DNA of 64,000 nucleotides from Montifringilla adamsi (taxonomy: Eukaryota > Chordata > Aves > Passeriformes > Passeridae): NCBI GenBank assembly GCA_017590115.1, contig JAGGNK010003335.1, forward strand, positions 13,970,779-14,034,778, read 5' to 3'. The stretch's first letter is position 1, and each line of letters opens with the position of its first letter. The notes beneath the pieces were generated by a model. It did not search any database. It was given only the letters and a program-made list of their open reading frames with translations, and was not told the origin of the DNA. The translations under genes and the position numbers were made by a program. Shown here piece after piece: positions 45,946-56,474 of this stretch.

Positions 45946-46497
45946 TGCCCGTGGTGGCTGTGGGGACCCTGGAGGTGACAGTGGCACAGGTGGTGTCTCA
46001 GTTGTGCAGTCACACAGGGTGTGAGTCCTTCAGAGCTGCAGGGCTCCATGCAAAGGCCACAGGGGAATTCCTCCCTTGTAAAACCACACACTGTTCCACA
46101 GGCAAAAAGGAAAACATCCCCAGCAAAGTAACTGAAACCAAGCCAATCTCCAGCAGCAAATCCAATCAAGTTTTCCTGTTAAGCACAGGTTTGGAGAACA
46201 TTGGATTGAGTCATTTACAGGGCTGGATCGATGGGAATCATCTGGAGTGACTCCTAGCAGCAGTTTGTGTTGCAGAGAGATGAATACTGGTGCAGTGCCC
46301 ACTCCTGCCATGTCACCACATGGAGGGTGACACAGGGCGTGGGCCACCAGGGAAGGGTCCCCACAGCTGTGGAAAAATGCCCTGGAAATACGAAGGAGGC
46401 TGTTCTGGGTAGGTGTGGGGCCCTGTGGTGGCACAGGGCACAGCCCATGGGTTCAGGGCTGCTGAAAACAAAAACCACAGCACCAGAGGGTCCCTGC
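45946..46497. other. Intergenic DNA without recognisable genes
   Basis: Unique sequence. Nothing is recognised. Confidence 0.5.
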
Positions 46498-46800
46498 CTG
46501 GGATGGGCTGGGAGGGACCTTAAAGATCACCCAGTGCCACCCCTGCCATGGGCAGGGACACCTTCCACTGTCCCAGCTGGCTCCAAGGCCCATCCTTGGG
46601 CACTTCCAGGGATGGGGCAGCCGCAGCTTCTCTGGGAATTCCATCCCACCCTGTCCCCACTCTCACAGGAAGGAATTCTTCCCAACATCCCACCTGACCC
46701 TGCCCTCTGGCAGTGGGAGCCATTCCCGGTGTCCTGTTCCTGCATCCCTTGTAAATCCTCTCTCTCCATCCTTCCTGTAGCCCCTTCAGGCACGGTGAGG
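46498..46800 (-). mobile_element. CR1 LINE 3'-end fragment
   Basis: Antisense CR1 tail: GGGAGGGACCTTAAAGATCA, CCCCTGCCATGGGCAGGGAC, CACTCTCACAGGAAGGAATT, GCCCCTTCAGGCAC. It is 5'-truncated. Confidence 0.9.
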
Positions 46801-47765
46801 CCACAACTGTGTCACCCCAAAGCTTCTCCTGCCCAGGTGAACAATCCCAGCTCTGCCAGCAGAGCTGCTCCACCCCTCTGATCCCTGGTGCCTCCTCACC
46901 CAGGACCAAGAGATGCTCTCCCCATCCCTCTGCCCTCTCCATTCCCAGGCTCAGTCTCAGCCCCCTCCCCTGGACCCCTGCCCACCCCACTCCAGAGCTC
47001 TGAGCTCTCCTGGGGCCGCACAACGAGCAGCACGACTTCACTTTTACATTTTCCGTTGCATTTGCAGCTTTAGAGCAGCCCAGCTGCCTTCTCGCCTTTT
47101 TTCCAGCGCCAAGAGGAAGGTCCCAGGGAACTGGAGTGATGCAATCCTTGAATCATCCTCTAAAGAGCAGCGGTGGGCGAGCGTGGGGTGTGAATCACAC
47201 AGCTCCTAATTGCAGCCCCCGCTGGCAGCCAACTGCCCAAGTTGTTTTTTGCTGTCCTATTTTTCCTTTTATTTGGCCATTTGACAGAGTTGTTCATTAC
47301 AGGACTTTTTGAGATGCCTGTTGCCGTTGGCTCAGGGCTGCCAGTAATTTTTTAATGAATTTCCCCCCCAGATAGAGATGAACAAAAGAGCTGGAGGAGA
47401 GGGTTTGATTTCCAGCCTCTGGCTGCACTTTATAAACAGCTCAGATGATTAAAAAGACAAGGGTGCTCTTTTAATAACAGGTTTTGTCAGGGTTCAGCTA
47501 ATTAATTTCAGAGAAAAATGGAGCATTTTGGTAAAGCAGCCACTTGAGCTCCTTTTTCTGTTCAGCTTCCTTTGGCTTCATAATAATAACAATTTCCCTG
47601 TCTCACTTGAAGGGTGGTGGAAGTTTAGGATGGTTTAGGTCCCTTCCAGCCTGGCCAAACCTCACCCTACTGCCCATCCCTCTGGAAAACGTGGGCAGGG
47701 TGGGAATGAGGAGCTCTCCAAGCTGCAGCCTTGGTATCCTGCAGGATAACACAGGGGGGAAAATG
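46801..47765. other. Intergenic DNA with a candidate conserved block
   Basis: No gene is recognised. Positions 47210-47520 are AT-rich with several TTAAT and TAATTA cores and are flagged as possible regulatory sequence. Confidence 0.45.
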
Positions 47766-47935
47766 CTGGCAAAAAAACAACAACAACAAAAAAACAACAA
47801 ACAAACAAACAAACAAAAAAACCACAACACCACAAGACAAAACAAAACAAAACAAAAAAAACCAAAACCAAACAAACAAACAAAAAAAAAAAAAGGCAAA
47901 AAAAAACCCCAAACCAAAAACAACAGGAATTCAAA
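47766..47935. repeat. CAAA-type low-complexity A-rich tract
   Basis: About 170 bases almost without T: CAACAACAACAAA, CAAACAAACAAAC, ACAAAACAAAAC and A runs. It is a degenerate CAAA/CAAAA microsatellite. Confidence 0.95.
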
Positions 47936-48993
47936 TGAACCCCTTTCAAATTAAACCTTCCTGTCACACTGAGGGCTCCTGACTGGTGAGAAATCAGGTG
48001 TGAGAAGGGAATGGACAGAAAGGACATGGAAAATTGGGATTCATGCAGTGGGGAGAAGCAGCAGGGAGTCTGGGACCTCTCCAAAGGTGAGGCACCAAGC
48101 CCATTCCCAGTTTTGCCTTGTTTTCCCTGGATTCCTGATGGAACCTCCCTCTCCCCCTCCCTGGTGTGGGAAATACCCCACAAGGGAGGCAGTGCCAGGC
48201 TGGAGGAGCTCAGCACAGCCCAGAACTCCTTCCCTGGGCACAGCAGACAGCAAAAAACCAGAATATTGCAGCCAGCAGGTCCTGCTGGATAAAACCAGGT
48301 TCATTTGCCCTGCAATCTTCACCTTATTTAGAGACAACCCCGTCGCTGTTGCCATCCCCTTGCTCCACTTGTGAAATAAATGTCTATTTTTGTGCTCAGC
48401 TCCTGCCTGTTCCCCATGTACTGCCAGGGAAATGAAGAGCTGTGTTTATTCCAAATGGCTTTATTGAAGCATCAGGAAGCACAAATCAATTTCCAAACAA
48501 AGTCCTGTGGTACCCCAGGAATCAGAGCTGACAAACACAGAGATTTGCTGGAGTTAAATTAATAGCCAGGCAAGATAAAAGGCAAGGCAGGCCATAAAAT
48601 GAGTCAGGTACAATATACTCCCTAAATGTAGAGCTCAGCAGTAAATAACCAGCAGAGGGGTTTTAAAAATCAACCTGGAAAAGCAAATCCTGGGAATTTG
48701 CCATGGAGCAGTCACTCCTGCCTTTCTTCCCTGCCCGCGGTGGGGCTGCAGGAGGAGAGCGCTGCTGGAAATTAAAATCTTCCACTTTCCCAGCTGCTTT
48801 GGGCAGAGGAAATACAGATTTCCTCCTGTTCTCCTCCAGTGCTGGTGGGGCCAAGAGCTGAGGCTTTGCTCTCTTTGCCTGCAGAGATGGGGAAATGCTG
48901 AGGTTTGGCAAATAAATGAAAGGAGGAGATCAAGCCTGAGAATCGCCCAGAAACACCCAAAATTCTTTAACCCCCGGGGTTCTCCTGCATTCC
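47936..48993. other. Intergenic DNA without recognisable genes
   Basis: Unique sequence. Nothing is recognised. Confidence 0.5.
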
Positions 48994-49229
48994 CAAGTGG
49001 CCCCTGCTGGAAGGTGGGAGGAGATCCTGCTTTTCTGGGATTTCTGCTTTTCTGTCCCCCCTCAAGGCAGTGAGACACATCCTTTTTTAAACCTTTTTTT
49101 TTGGGCGGGGGCAAGTGGCCCCTGCTGGAAGGTGGGAGGAGATCCTGCTTTTCTGGGATTTTTCCTTTTCTGTCCCCCCTCAAGGCAGCGAGACACAGCC
49201 TTTTTTAAACCTTTTTTTTTGGGCGGGGG
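48994..49229. repeat. Tandem duplication of a 118-bp unit
   Basis: Copies at 48994-49111 and 49112-49229 both run from CAAGTGGCCCCTGCTGG to TTTTTTTTGGGCGGGGG and differ at only a few positions. Confidence 0.95.
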
Positions 49230-49367
49230 GGATGTGGCTAAAACTCTCCTGGAATGTTCCAGGCTTGGAGCTAATAAAGCTCTTCCACATAAATTAAATT
49301 ACAGGCATCTCATGTTCATCCCTTTGAGTTTCATCACTTTTTGTATGTGAAACTCAATCCAACGATG

Positions 49368-49368
49368 C

Positions 49369-49412
<44 letters not shown>
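49368..49412. repeat. AAT trinucleotide microsatellite
   Basis: About fifteen uninterrupted AAT units. Confidence 0.97.
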
Positions 49413-49413
<1 letters not shown>

Positions 49414-50076
49414 GATTGTCTAACGAGCAGGAAATCGATCCCTGTCTCCTGGGCAGTCACTGAATATCAGTAATTTTTAAAAAAATCCGTTGTTTTTTTA
49501 ATAAACGTGATTTCTGTGTAACTGAAGCTGAATGAGCAGGTTCAGCTGGTGTGTGTGCCTGGACGTGCAGCAGCTCTGGCTGCTGGGGGGGATTTCTACA
49601 GGCTCCAGCTGGGGCTGGAAGCGATGCAGGGACTGGAGCAGCTCCCTGCCATGGTAACCCCTGCCCAGCTGGGCTGTTTCTCCCAGGCAGGCTCTGGGTT
49701 GGAGGCGCTGGCAGGAGGGAATGGGCTCCGGTGAGCTCAGCAGCCCGGGCTGGGCTCTGCTCCTGGCACGCCCAGGGTGGCAGTGGGTGGATGTCACAGC
49801 AATGTCACATCCCCACAGCTCCCAGGAGGGACTCCAGCCCCCCTTCCCTGCTGCTTCCCTCTCCCTCCTCATCCCTCCTGCTCTTCATGCCAGGTTTTGG
49901 GAAGTGAACCCAAACCACGGCACAAACCCAGATGTTGGGAGAAGTCCCACTCTGCAGGGGTGCAGAGGATTTTCAGGAGATTCTGGGGAGGGGAGGACAG
50001 GCACTCCCACGGCAGCAGCTGGCTCGGGGACCCCTCTTTGTCCCGACCATGGCTCGTGTTTATCTTTTCTCTCAGC
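49413..50076. other. Intergenic DNA without recognisable genes
   Basis: Unique sequence. Nothing is recognised. Confidence 0.5.
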
Positions 50077-50570
50077 TGTTAGGAAAATCCACAAACACCA
50101 GAGGTTTATGTCCAAAAAGGAGACAGAAGAGTCGTTTGTGACTTTATTCGAATAAAGGGAGAAGCCTTGGGGCATTCCCCTGGGATCTCTCCAATTTTTG
50201 GAGGATGCAGCCTCCTTTTTATTCCAGTTTTCCAACCACATTTCCCTTCTCTCTTCCCCATTTCTGAGGTACTTGAGAGGTACAGACTTCCCAATATGCC
50301 TGATACCAAAGATTTCCCTCTAATGTACAACCCTCCCTTTTAATTTTTAATTCTTACAGAATTTAGGGTTTTTTTCTTCCCCATTGTTTCTTTCATCTTT
50401 CAACGTCTAATTTCATTTATCAGCAAACCTAAAGTTCATTTGTAAAAGCAAATCTCTTTTCCCATTCATCAATCGGTGGAATCCTTCCCATTGTTTCTTT
50501 TATCTCCCAGCGCTAGTTTTATTTACCAGCAGACCCACAGCTTGTTTGGAAAGACAAACCCGCTGTTCCT
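50077..50570 (-). mobile_element. Probable ERV LTR, minus orientation
   Basis: Read on the - strand, an AT-rich U3-like region leads to GGAGGCTGCATCCTCC, an AATAAAG signal (complement of 50143-50148) and a U5-like GTCACAAACGACTCTTCTG, ending near TTTCCTAACA. This layout fits a bird ERV LTR. The U3-like part holds two diverged copies of a block of about 100 bp (CCCATTGTTTCTTT at 50381 and 50488). The right boundary is uncertain and no viral genes are attached. Confidence 0.55.
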
Positions 50571-52147
50571 CTCACAGCCGAGCCTCTCGCCCTCGTTTGA
50601 GGGCAAGGAAAAGGAAAGGGCTCGTTTCCCTAAATCCCACAGGAACGGCGGCCGCGGTCTGGCAGGGATGGGCTGGGAGCGCTGGGAGCCCCGCGGTGCC
50701 CGGGAGGATGCTCGAGGTACCGACCTTCAGCCCTTTAGGAGAGCAGGAAATGTTAACGAGCTGCTAATTAGCGCCGAGTTTCTCTCACACCCACGCCCTG
50801 CCCTCCTGCACTCGCACGGGTTCGGGCCAGGGTCTGTCGGCAGCATCTCGGCCGCCCCCAAAAAAAACAAGTGACAGGGCGAAATTGGGTGGAATTTTTA
50901 GCTGCTGTGGCATCTCCTGCTGAATTCCACAGGCAAGAGTCTTCCTGACAAAAAATAAATCACCAGAGGTCCGGTAGGATTTGCAGAGTGTCCAGCAGAG
51001 ACTTTCCTCAGTGTCCCTTAGGCTGTTGTGTCTTTCCAGGTGGAAATACAAGAAGATAAGGGATTTCCAGCTGGAGGTGAATCCAGAGGCAGAAGAGGCA
51101 GGAATCAAAGTAGTCTGTGTCAGTTTTTAGGGCAGGTTTGGAAAGGATTTGAGAATGAAGCAGCTCATGCCTGGGAGTTTATCAAAACAGCAGCAAGAAG
51201 ATTTCAGAAGAAAATCAGTCAAGGCCAGCAAAGGATGTGTAAGGAGGAGTTCAGGAGATGCAGGAAGAAAAGACTGAGAAGGCAGGACAGGGACACCCCC
51301 CAAATCGTCTGGGGTACCAAATAACTCCCAAAACAAGTGTTGTACAGGCACACAAGACAGAGATGGCTCTGAAGGTGCCAGGTTTGGCTTCCCTTGGGTG
51401 CCAATCCCTGCCCCTCAGTGCTCTGCCCCAGCACTGAGCACACAGCTCATCCTTCTGTGGATAATGAGATAAAAATGGCAAAACCCAGCTGAGGGGTCAG
51501 GGAAATCTGGGGGAGACTCCTGATGCTCTGGAGTCATGTAGGAATTCATGAAATCCTTCCCAAACCACTGGAAGAAGGGTTTTTAAACCTGATTCATATT
51601 GTAGGAATACTTTGGGATCAAGCCTGGCTTAAATCTCAGACAAGGGAAGAAAAAAATAATTAAACAATCATTTACCAAAAAAAAAAAAAAAAAATTAAAC
51701 AATCAGCTGCAAGGAGCTGAAGGTGTCCCAGGGAGGATCAAACCCCACAACCAGCCCATAAATCCTGCAGATGCAGTATTTATAACCAATGTGGCTTTAT
51801 GCTCTTGCGTGGCCCCAGTGCCACGGTCAGAGCAGGTGCAAAAGAAAGAAACAAAAAAAAACCCCAAACAAAACAGCAAAAGAAAACAAGCAGCCCATAA
51901 CCAGAGCACAGAGGGAGTTTGGTTATGTAAGGATTTATTCTTCCTTCCTCAAAACCCATCTGCTGCTCAGGAGCTCATTTCTGTGTATTCATCCTGATTC
52001 CTGGACTGCATTCCAAGAGTCTCCACGGCCAAATGCGGAGTCTTTTTCATTTCCCTCCCCTCTCCTGCAGCGTGACAGGAATTGCTGGCACTTGTGCTGC
52101 ATCCTACACTTGTCCCCAGTGCTGTGGGGAGAAGAGACTCTTATGCC
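50571..52147. other. Intergenic DNA with a local CpG-rich patch and a poly-A insert
   Basis: CpG-rich sequence lies at 50575-50870. A run of 18 A at 51677-51694 is flanked by a 13-bp direct repeat; see findings. A lysine/arginine-rich open frame at 51028-51324 begins at GTG and has no family I know. Confidence 0.45.
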
Positions 52148-52585
52148 AGCTTTCCTCCCAGTTTTTCTGCCAGTTTCTTGACAGTTTTCCTGCTTCTTTC
52201 CTCCCTCTTTCCTCCCAGCTTTCCTGTCTCTTTCCTGCCAATTTTCCTGCCTATTTCCTCCCAGTTTCCTCCCAGTTTTCCTACCTGTTTCCTGCCTGTT
52301 TCCCACCTGTTTCCCACCTGTTTCCTCCCAGTTTCCCTGTTTTCCTGCTTCTTTCCTGCCAATTTTCCTGCTTATTTCCTCCAGTTTCCTCCCAGTTTTC
52401 CTGCCTTTTTCCTGTCCATTTCCTCCCAGTTTCCTCCCAGTTTTCCTCCCAGTTTCCTCCCAGTTTTCCACCTGTTTCCTGCCAGTTTTCCTGCCAGTTT
52501 TCCTGCCAGTTTTCTGCCTTTTTCCTCCAAGTTTCCCACCTGTTTCCTGCCTTTTTCCTGCCTCTTTCCTGCCTGTTTCCCTCTG
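52148..52585. repeat. Pyrimidine-only-type minisatellite
   Basis: About 440 bp of CAGTTTTCCTGCC, TGTTTCCTCC and CAGTTTCCTCC units, 10-14 bp long. The + strand is almost entirely C and T apart from a recurrent CAG or TG. Long frames on both strands are by-products. Confidence 0.95.
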
Positions 52586-55574
52586 TGAGGAGCTGTCACT
52601 CTTGGCACAGCCCACAGGAGCTCTGAGCAGCTTCCCTGGGACCCCCAGTTCACCCTGGCACCTCCTAACCCAGGACAAGGCAGGAACAGGGAGCTGTCAC
52701 CATCCCCTGGCACCCAGCAGAGCCACATCCACACGTCCCTGGCACTGGCACATGGGTTTTCACCAGCTGGATGCTTGGAAAGGGTTTTAGAAGGTTAAAG
52801 AAGGGGTTAAAGGGGTTAGAGAATGTGCCCCATCTTTAGCAGCTCGCTCTCCCTGCCCTCTCCATGCCCACAGGGACATTCTCCCTGGAAATGCCCATCC
52901 CAGGTGAGGAGTGCCAGGGACACTCAGGTGACTGTGGGCAGTGCCAGCAGAGGTGACAGCTCCAGGAGTGCCCCCTGCCTGATGCCACCTCAGCACAAGG
53001 AGTTTCAAATCCCTGCTGGGAATTATTTTTACATCTGCCCTCTCTATTCCCCATCCAGAGTCACTTCCCTGCTGCTCCTCTGCCCCTTCTCCCCTCTCCC
53101 AGGAGCAAGGTGAGCTCTCAGGGCAGGCCCAGCAGCACTGCAGGAATCCCAGGCCTGTTCCAGGTGTTTTCACCCCAGCACACCCCAGTGCACAGATGGA
53201 GAGTTTATACAAGCCCCTGCAGCCACAGTTGGTGACTCGTGGCTCTGGCTCAGCCCCAGCCCCTGCTCCTCCTCCTCCATACATATTTATGAGCCCAATT
53301 ATCACTGAACAAGCAGGTTGCTGTGCAAATAAATGATTTTTAATCTAAATTACCCAGTTTACACACTCCCCCCAGCTCTGCTTAGCAGAACAGCTGGTGT
53401 TTACCAACTCCTCATTACTGAGCCAGGCAACAGCAGGAGATGCTGCCCAGAGAGGAGCAGCCACCTCTGAGATAAGCTGAGCTCTGGGTTTATCTCTGCC
53501 TCAGCCTCGCAGCTCCTCCACGCCAGGTCTCTCATCCAGCCCAGTTTGCACCATTGTGCCATGAAGGAATGATGAAAAAATGTCTGCTGATAACAGCTGT
53601 TATTGTTGGGTGCTGTATTTCTGCAGAAACGAGTCATTTCCACGAAAATCCAAATAAATCCAGCTCTCTGTCCATATCTGTATTTCCATTATCAGCATTT
53701 CCTTTCTCCCCATTCCACAGGAGGCTCACACCAGAGCTCAGATGATGCAAGAATTATTCCTGTCGTGGTATTTCCACTGTCCAAGAATGAACATATGGGA
53801 GAGAAATCCAGCTCCTCATTATTCCAGGTCTTAAACGGCCCCCTGAGGCATCAAACAAACACAGGGATCCCAGTGCCAGGACTGGGAGTGCTGGTGCCTG
53901 GAAGGCCAAACTGGGGAAGGACTGGGGCACCAAATCCAAAGCAGGGATGTCCCTGCAGCTCCCAGCACGCTCTGGAAGGGCTGGGGAGGAAGATGCTGCT
54001 CTGAGCAGCACGTGCTGCTGCACGTGGCTCCCTCCAGGCCTATTTCCAGCCTGTCTGGCTGCAGGGAGGAAGGAAAACTCCTGGCCTGGGCATGGAACAG
54101 GCAGTCACATGTGGCTGGGGCAGGAGTCACAAGCCAGGGCACCGCTGGTGTCAGAGGAGATTTGATCCATCCCTTCCCTTTCCCCTATTTCTGCGGTGAC
54201 GGAGCAGGACGCTGGTGGTCGATGCTTTCTGCAGGATAATTCCTGTGTGCCCACATTCCTTCTCTTCCCAGAGCCTTCTCCTGGAGCAGGCTCTGCACCT
54301 CTCAGGGGCATCCCTCCTGCAGTGTCCCACAAAATGCCCCAGGAACGAGGGACAGCTTCCCCATCCTGGGCAGGGAGGAGGACAGGAGCTGCAGGAGCTG
54401 AGCCACCAGCTGGTGACCTCCTCTGCCACAAAGTCCCCAGATTTCTCTGCCCACAAAACTGGTGGTTGGAGGGATGGAATATCCTCATCTTTCCTTGGGG
54501 CACATGAACAACAGCTTTAAATTTCACTGTATTGTGAATTTTAGTTAGCCCTGGCCAGCCTGAGCTCTCATCCCACTGCATCACAGCATGTGGGAGCAGG
54601 CAGGCAGCTGTGGGACAGGGAAGATGATACTTTACAGGATGCTCCCAAGGAGGAAGACCTTTTCCCCCTGCGGGCACCACAAATTTCTTTTGCTGTGATT
54701 TAAGGACACATTTGGCTCCAAAGCAGCTTCAGAGTCCCTGAATCAGAACATCTCTGACTCCTGGAGCTGGGCTGGGTCAGGCCAGCTCAGACACTGAGCC
54801 TGTGTGCTTAAACAAAGCCCTCAGGGCTTCCAGAGCCATCCCACCCTGATTTCCAACTGTCCACCTTCCTCCTGGCACAAAGGTGTGACACCTGCTTTTC
54901 CCCACGTGTGAAAGGATCCAGAGCACGTTAAAGGGGTTGGAATGGTCCTTACAGACCATCTAGACCAAAAGAAAAAGGGGAATTGACTGAAAAACTGCAG
55001 AAAACATCCTGCCCTGGCATGGCGAGCACTGAGCAGCTGCACTGAGATCAGGCAGCCCATCAGGTGGGGTGGGCAGGGAGGTTTTGGGGAGCCCTGAGCC
55101 GGCTGGATTTCACCCAGGATGGAGATTCCCCTGCTCCGGGCTGGGTGTGAGGCAGCAGCTCAGGAATGCTCGGTAAACAAGCAGTAAATAACCATTGCCC
55201 CGGTGACAAACGCCTGGAAGGGACTGCGAGAGGAAGCTGAACTCGGCGTTTGTAGAGAGCGGGGAGGAAATAAATATTGTGCATTTAACAATCTCAGGCA
55301 GGGCAGCACGGGCAGGGAGCTGGAGGAACTGGGAGCGGGGTCTGGCTGTGAAGCCCAGATGGCCACTGGTTGCCAAAGCAAAGGGATCAGCTGGGAAAAG
55401 CTCTCCTTCTTCCCTGTGCTCCAGCCCCGAGCGAGAGCCGGGCTCGGGCTTGGCAGGGAAGCCGCTCCCGCTGTAAAAATGAGCATTTATTGCTCTCTGG
55501 TGGCGAGCCTGGCTGAGAGCAGAGCTGCTCATCCTGCCTGTGCCCGGGAGAGCCCCTCGGCTTGGGAAATCCCT
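52586..55574. other. Intergenic DNA downstream of SH3TC2
   Basis: Mostly unique sequence. A tiny CR1 remnant (GGGGTTGGAATGGTCCTTAC) lies at about 54932-54968. No gene is recognised. Confidence 0.5.
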
Positions 55575-55690
55575 CTAAGGTCATCGAGGCCGACCTTCGC
55601 CCCAGCAATACCCCGTGTCCCCAAATGCCACATCTACCTTTCGACACCTCCAGGGACTCCAGCAGCTCCCTGTTCTGTGCTCCTGCCCCA
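55575..55690 (-). mobile_element. Old CR1 remnant
   Basis: AAGGTCATCGAGGCCGACC, AATGCCACATCTACCTTTCG and ACACCTCCAGGGACTCC match the start of a diverged CR1 tail in reverse complement. It lies just beyond the predicted SH3TC2 polyadenylation signal. Confidence 0.7.
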
Positions 55691-55759
55691 GGGTCAGGGT
55701 GGGCTCTACCTCCCCCTGAGCAGTTTTTTCTGCCCCCCCCAGGAGGCTGGACCAGCCCC

Positions 55760-55765
55760 TTTATT
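55760..55765 (-). terminator. Candidate SH3TC2 polyadenylation signal
   Basis: TTTATT on the + strand (AATAAA on -) is the first canonical signal after the SH3TC2 stop, giving a 3' UTR of about 520 bases. Another lies at 55486-55491. Confidence 0.5.
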
Positions 55766-56282
55766 GCTCCTCACTTCCCTAATTCTGTCCCTCGCTGCCA
55801 AAAGCTTTGGTGGTGCTTTTTACAGGAGAGGGGCTTGGCAGAGCTGCCGTCACACACCTCGTGGGGCAGATGAGGATAAAAACCAGGTGTAAATGAAGGA
55901 GTTGCTATTCCACACACATTTGGGTCGGGCTGAGCTGCTGCAAGGTGTGGGGAGCTGTGGGGACAGGCACATGGCAGCACTCCCCAGTCCCCATCCTGGG
56001 CAGGGCACTCCTGAACTCCCCCAGGAGCTCAGCCCTGATGCACCCCCAGATCCAGCACCACTGCCAGCCTCACCCTGCCCTGGCTGTGCCACCTCCGCTC
56101 TGGGCACAGCCCTGCTCCTGAAAAACAAGGGCAGGGTCCCAAGTGCTTGGGAAGAGGAACCCAAACCCTTCCAGCCCCTCAGGATGTGGTGCAGGAGTCT
56201 CCTGGGCCGCTCCTGGAGGGCACACGGACCTTGCACGGTGCTGCTTGATGGCTCCACTGGTGTCCCTAGCGTGGCACACGGG

Positions 56283-56474
56283 TCACACCACGTGGCCACC
56301 TTCGCTCAGCCACCGGGGCCGGTCGGTGGCACAGCCTGGAGCGCCCTCAGGTCCCCCTGGGGCTCTGGGGATGGCACCCAGCTTGGCACGGAGCAGGGCT
56401 TGCAGCTCCTGGTCTCCCAGCTCGGTGGCTGCGGCGAGAGCCAGCAGGAAGTAGGAGGCTGCATCCTGTTCATC
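56283..56474 (-). CDS. SH3TC2: SH3TC2 exon 17 (terminal coding exon)
   Basis: Encodes [20 protein letters not shown] to [10 protein letters not shown] and a TGA stop, after TTTTCTGCTCAG. The stretch between the last helix and the RWLS end is variable relative to human. Confidence 0.95.
   Translation of the reverse strand, partial: DEQDAASYFLLALAAATELGDQELQALLRAKLGAIPRAPGGPEGAPGCATDRPRWLSEGGHVV

Noticed and set aside
51028..51324. 98-codon lysine/arginine-rich + frame
   Set aside because: No ATG (starts at GTG), no known family; the basic content comes from A/G-rich DNA.
51989..52678. 229-codon - frame of GRKTGRKLGG-type repeats
   Set aside because: Direct translation of the pyrimidine minisatellite.
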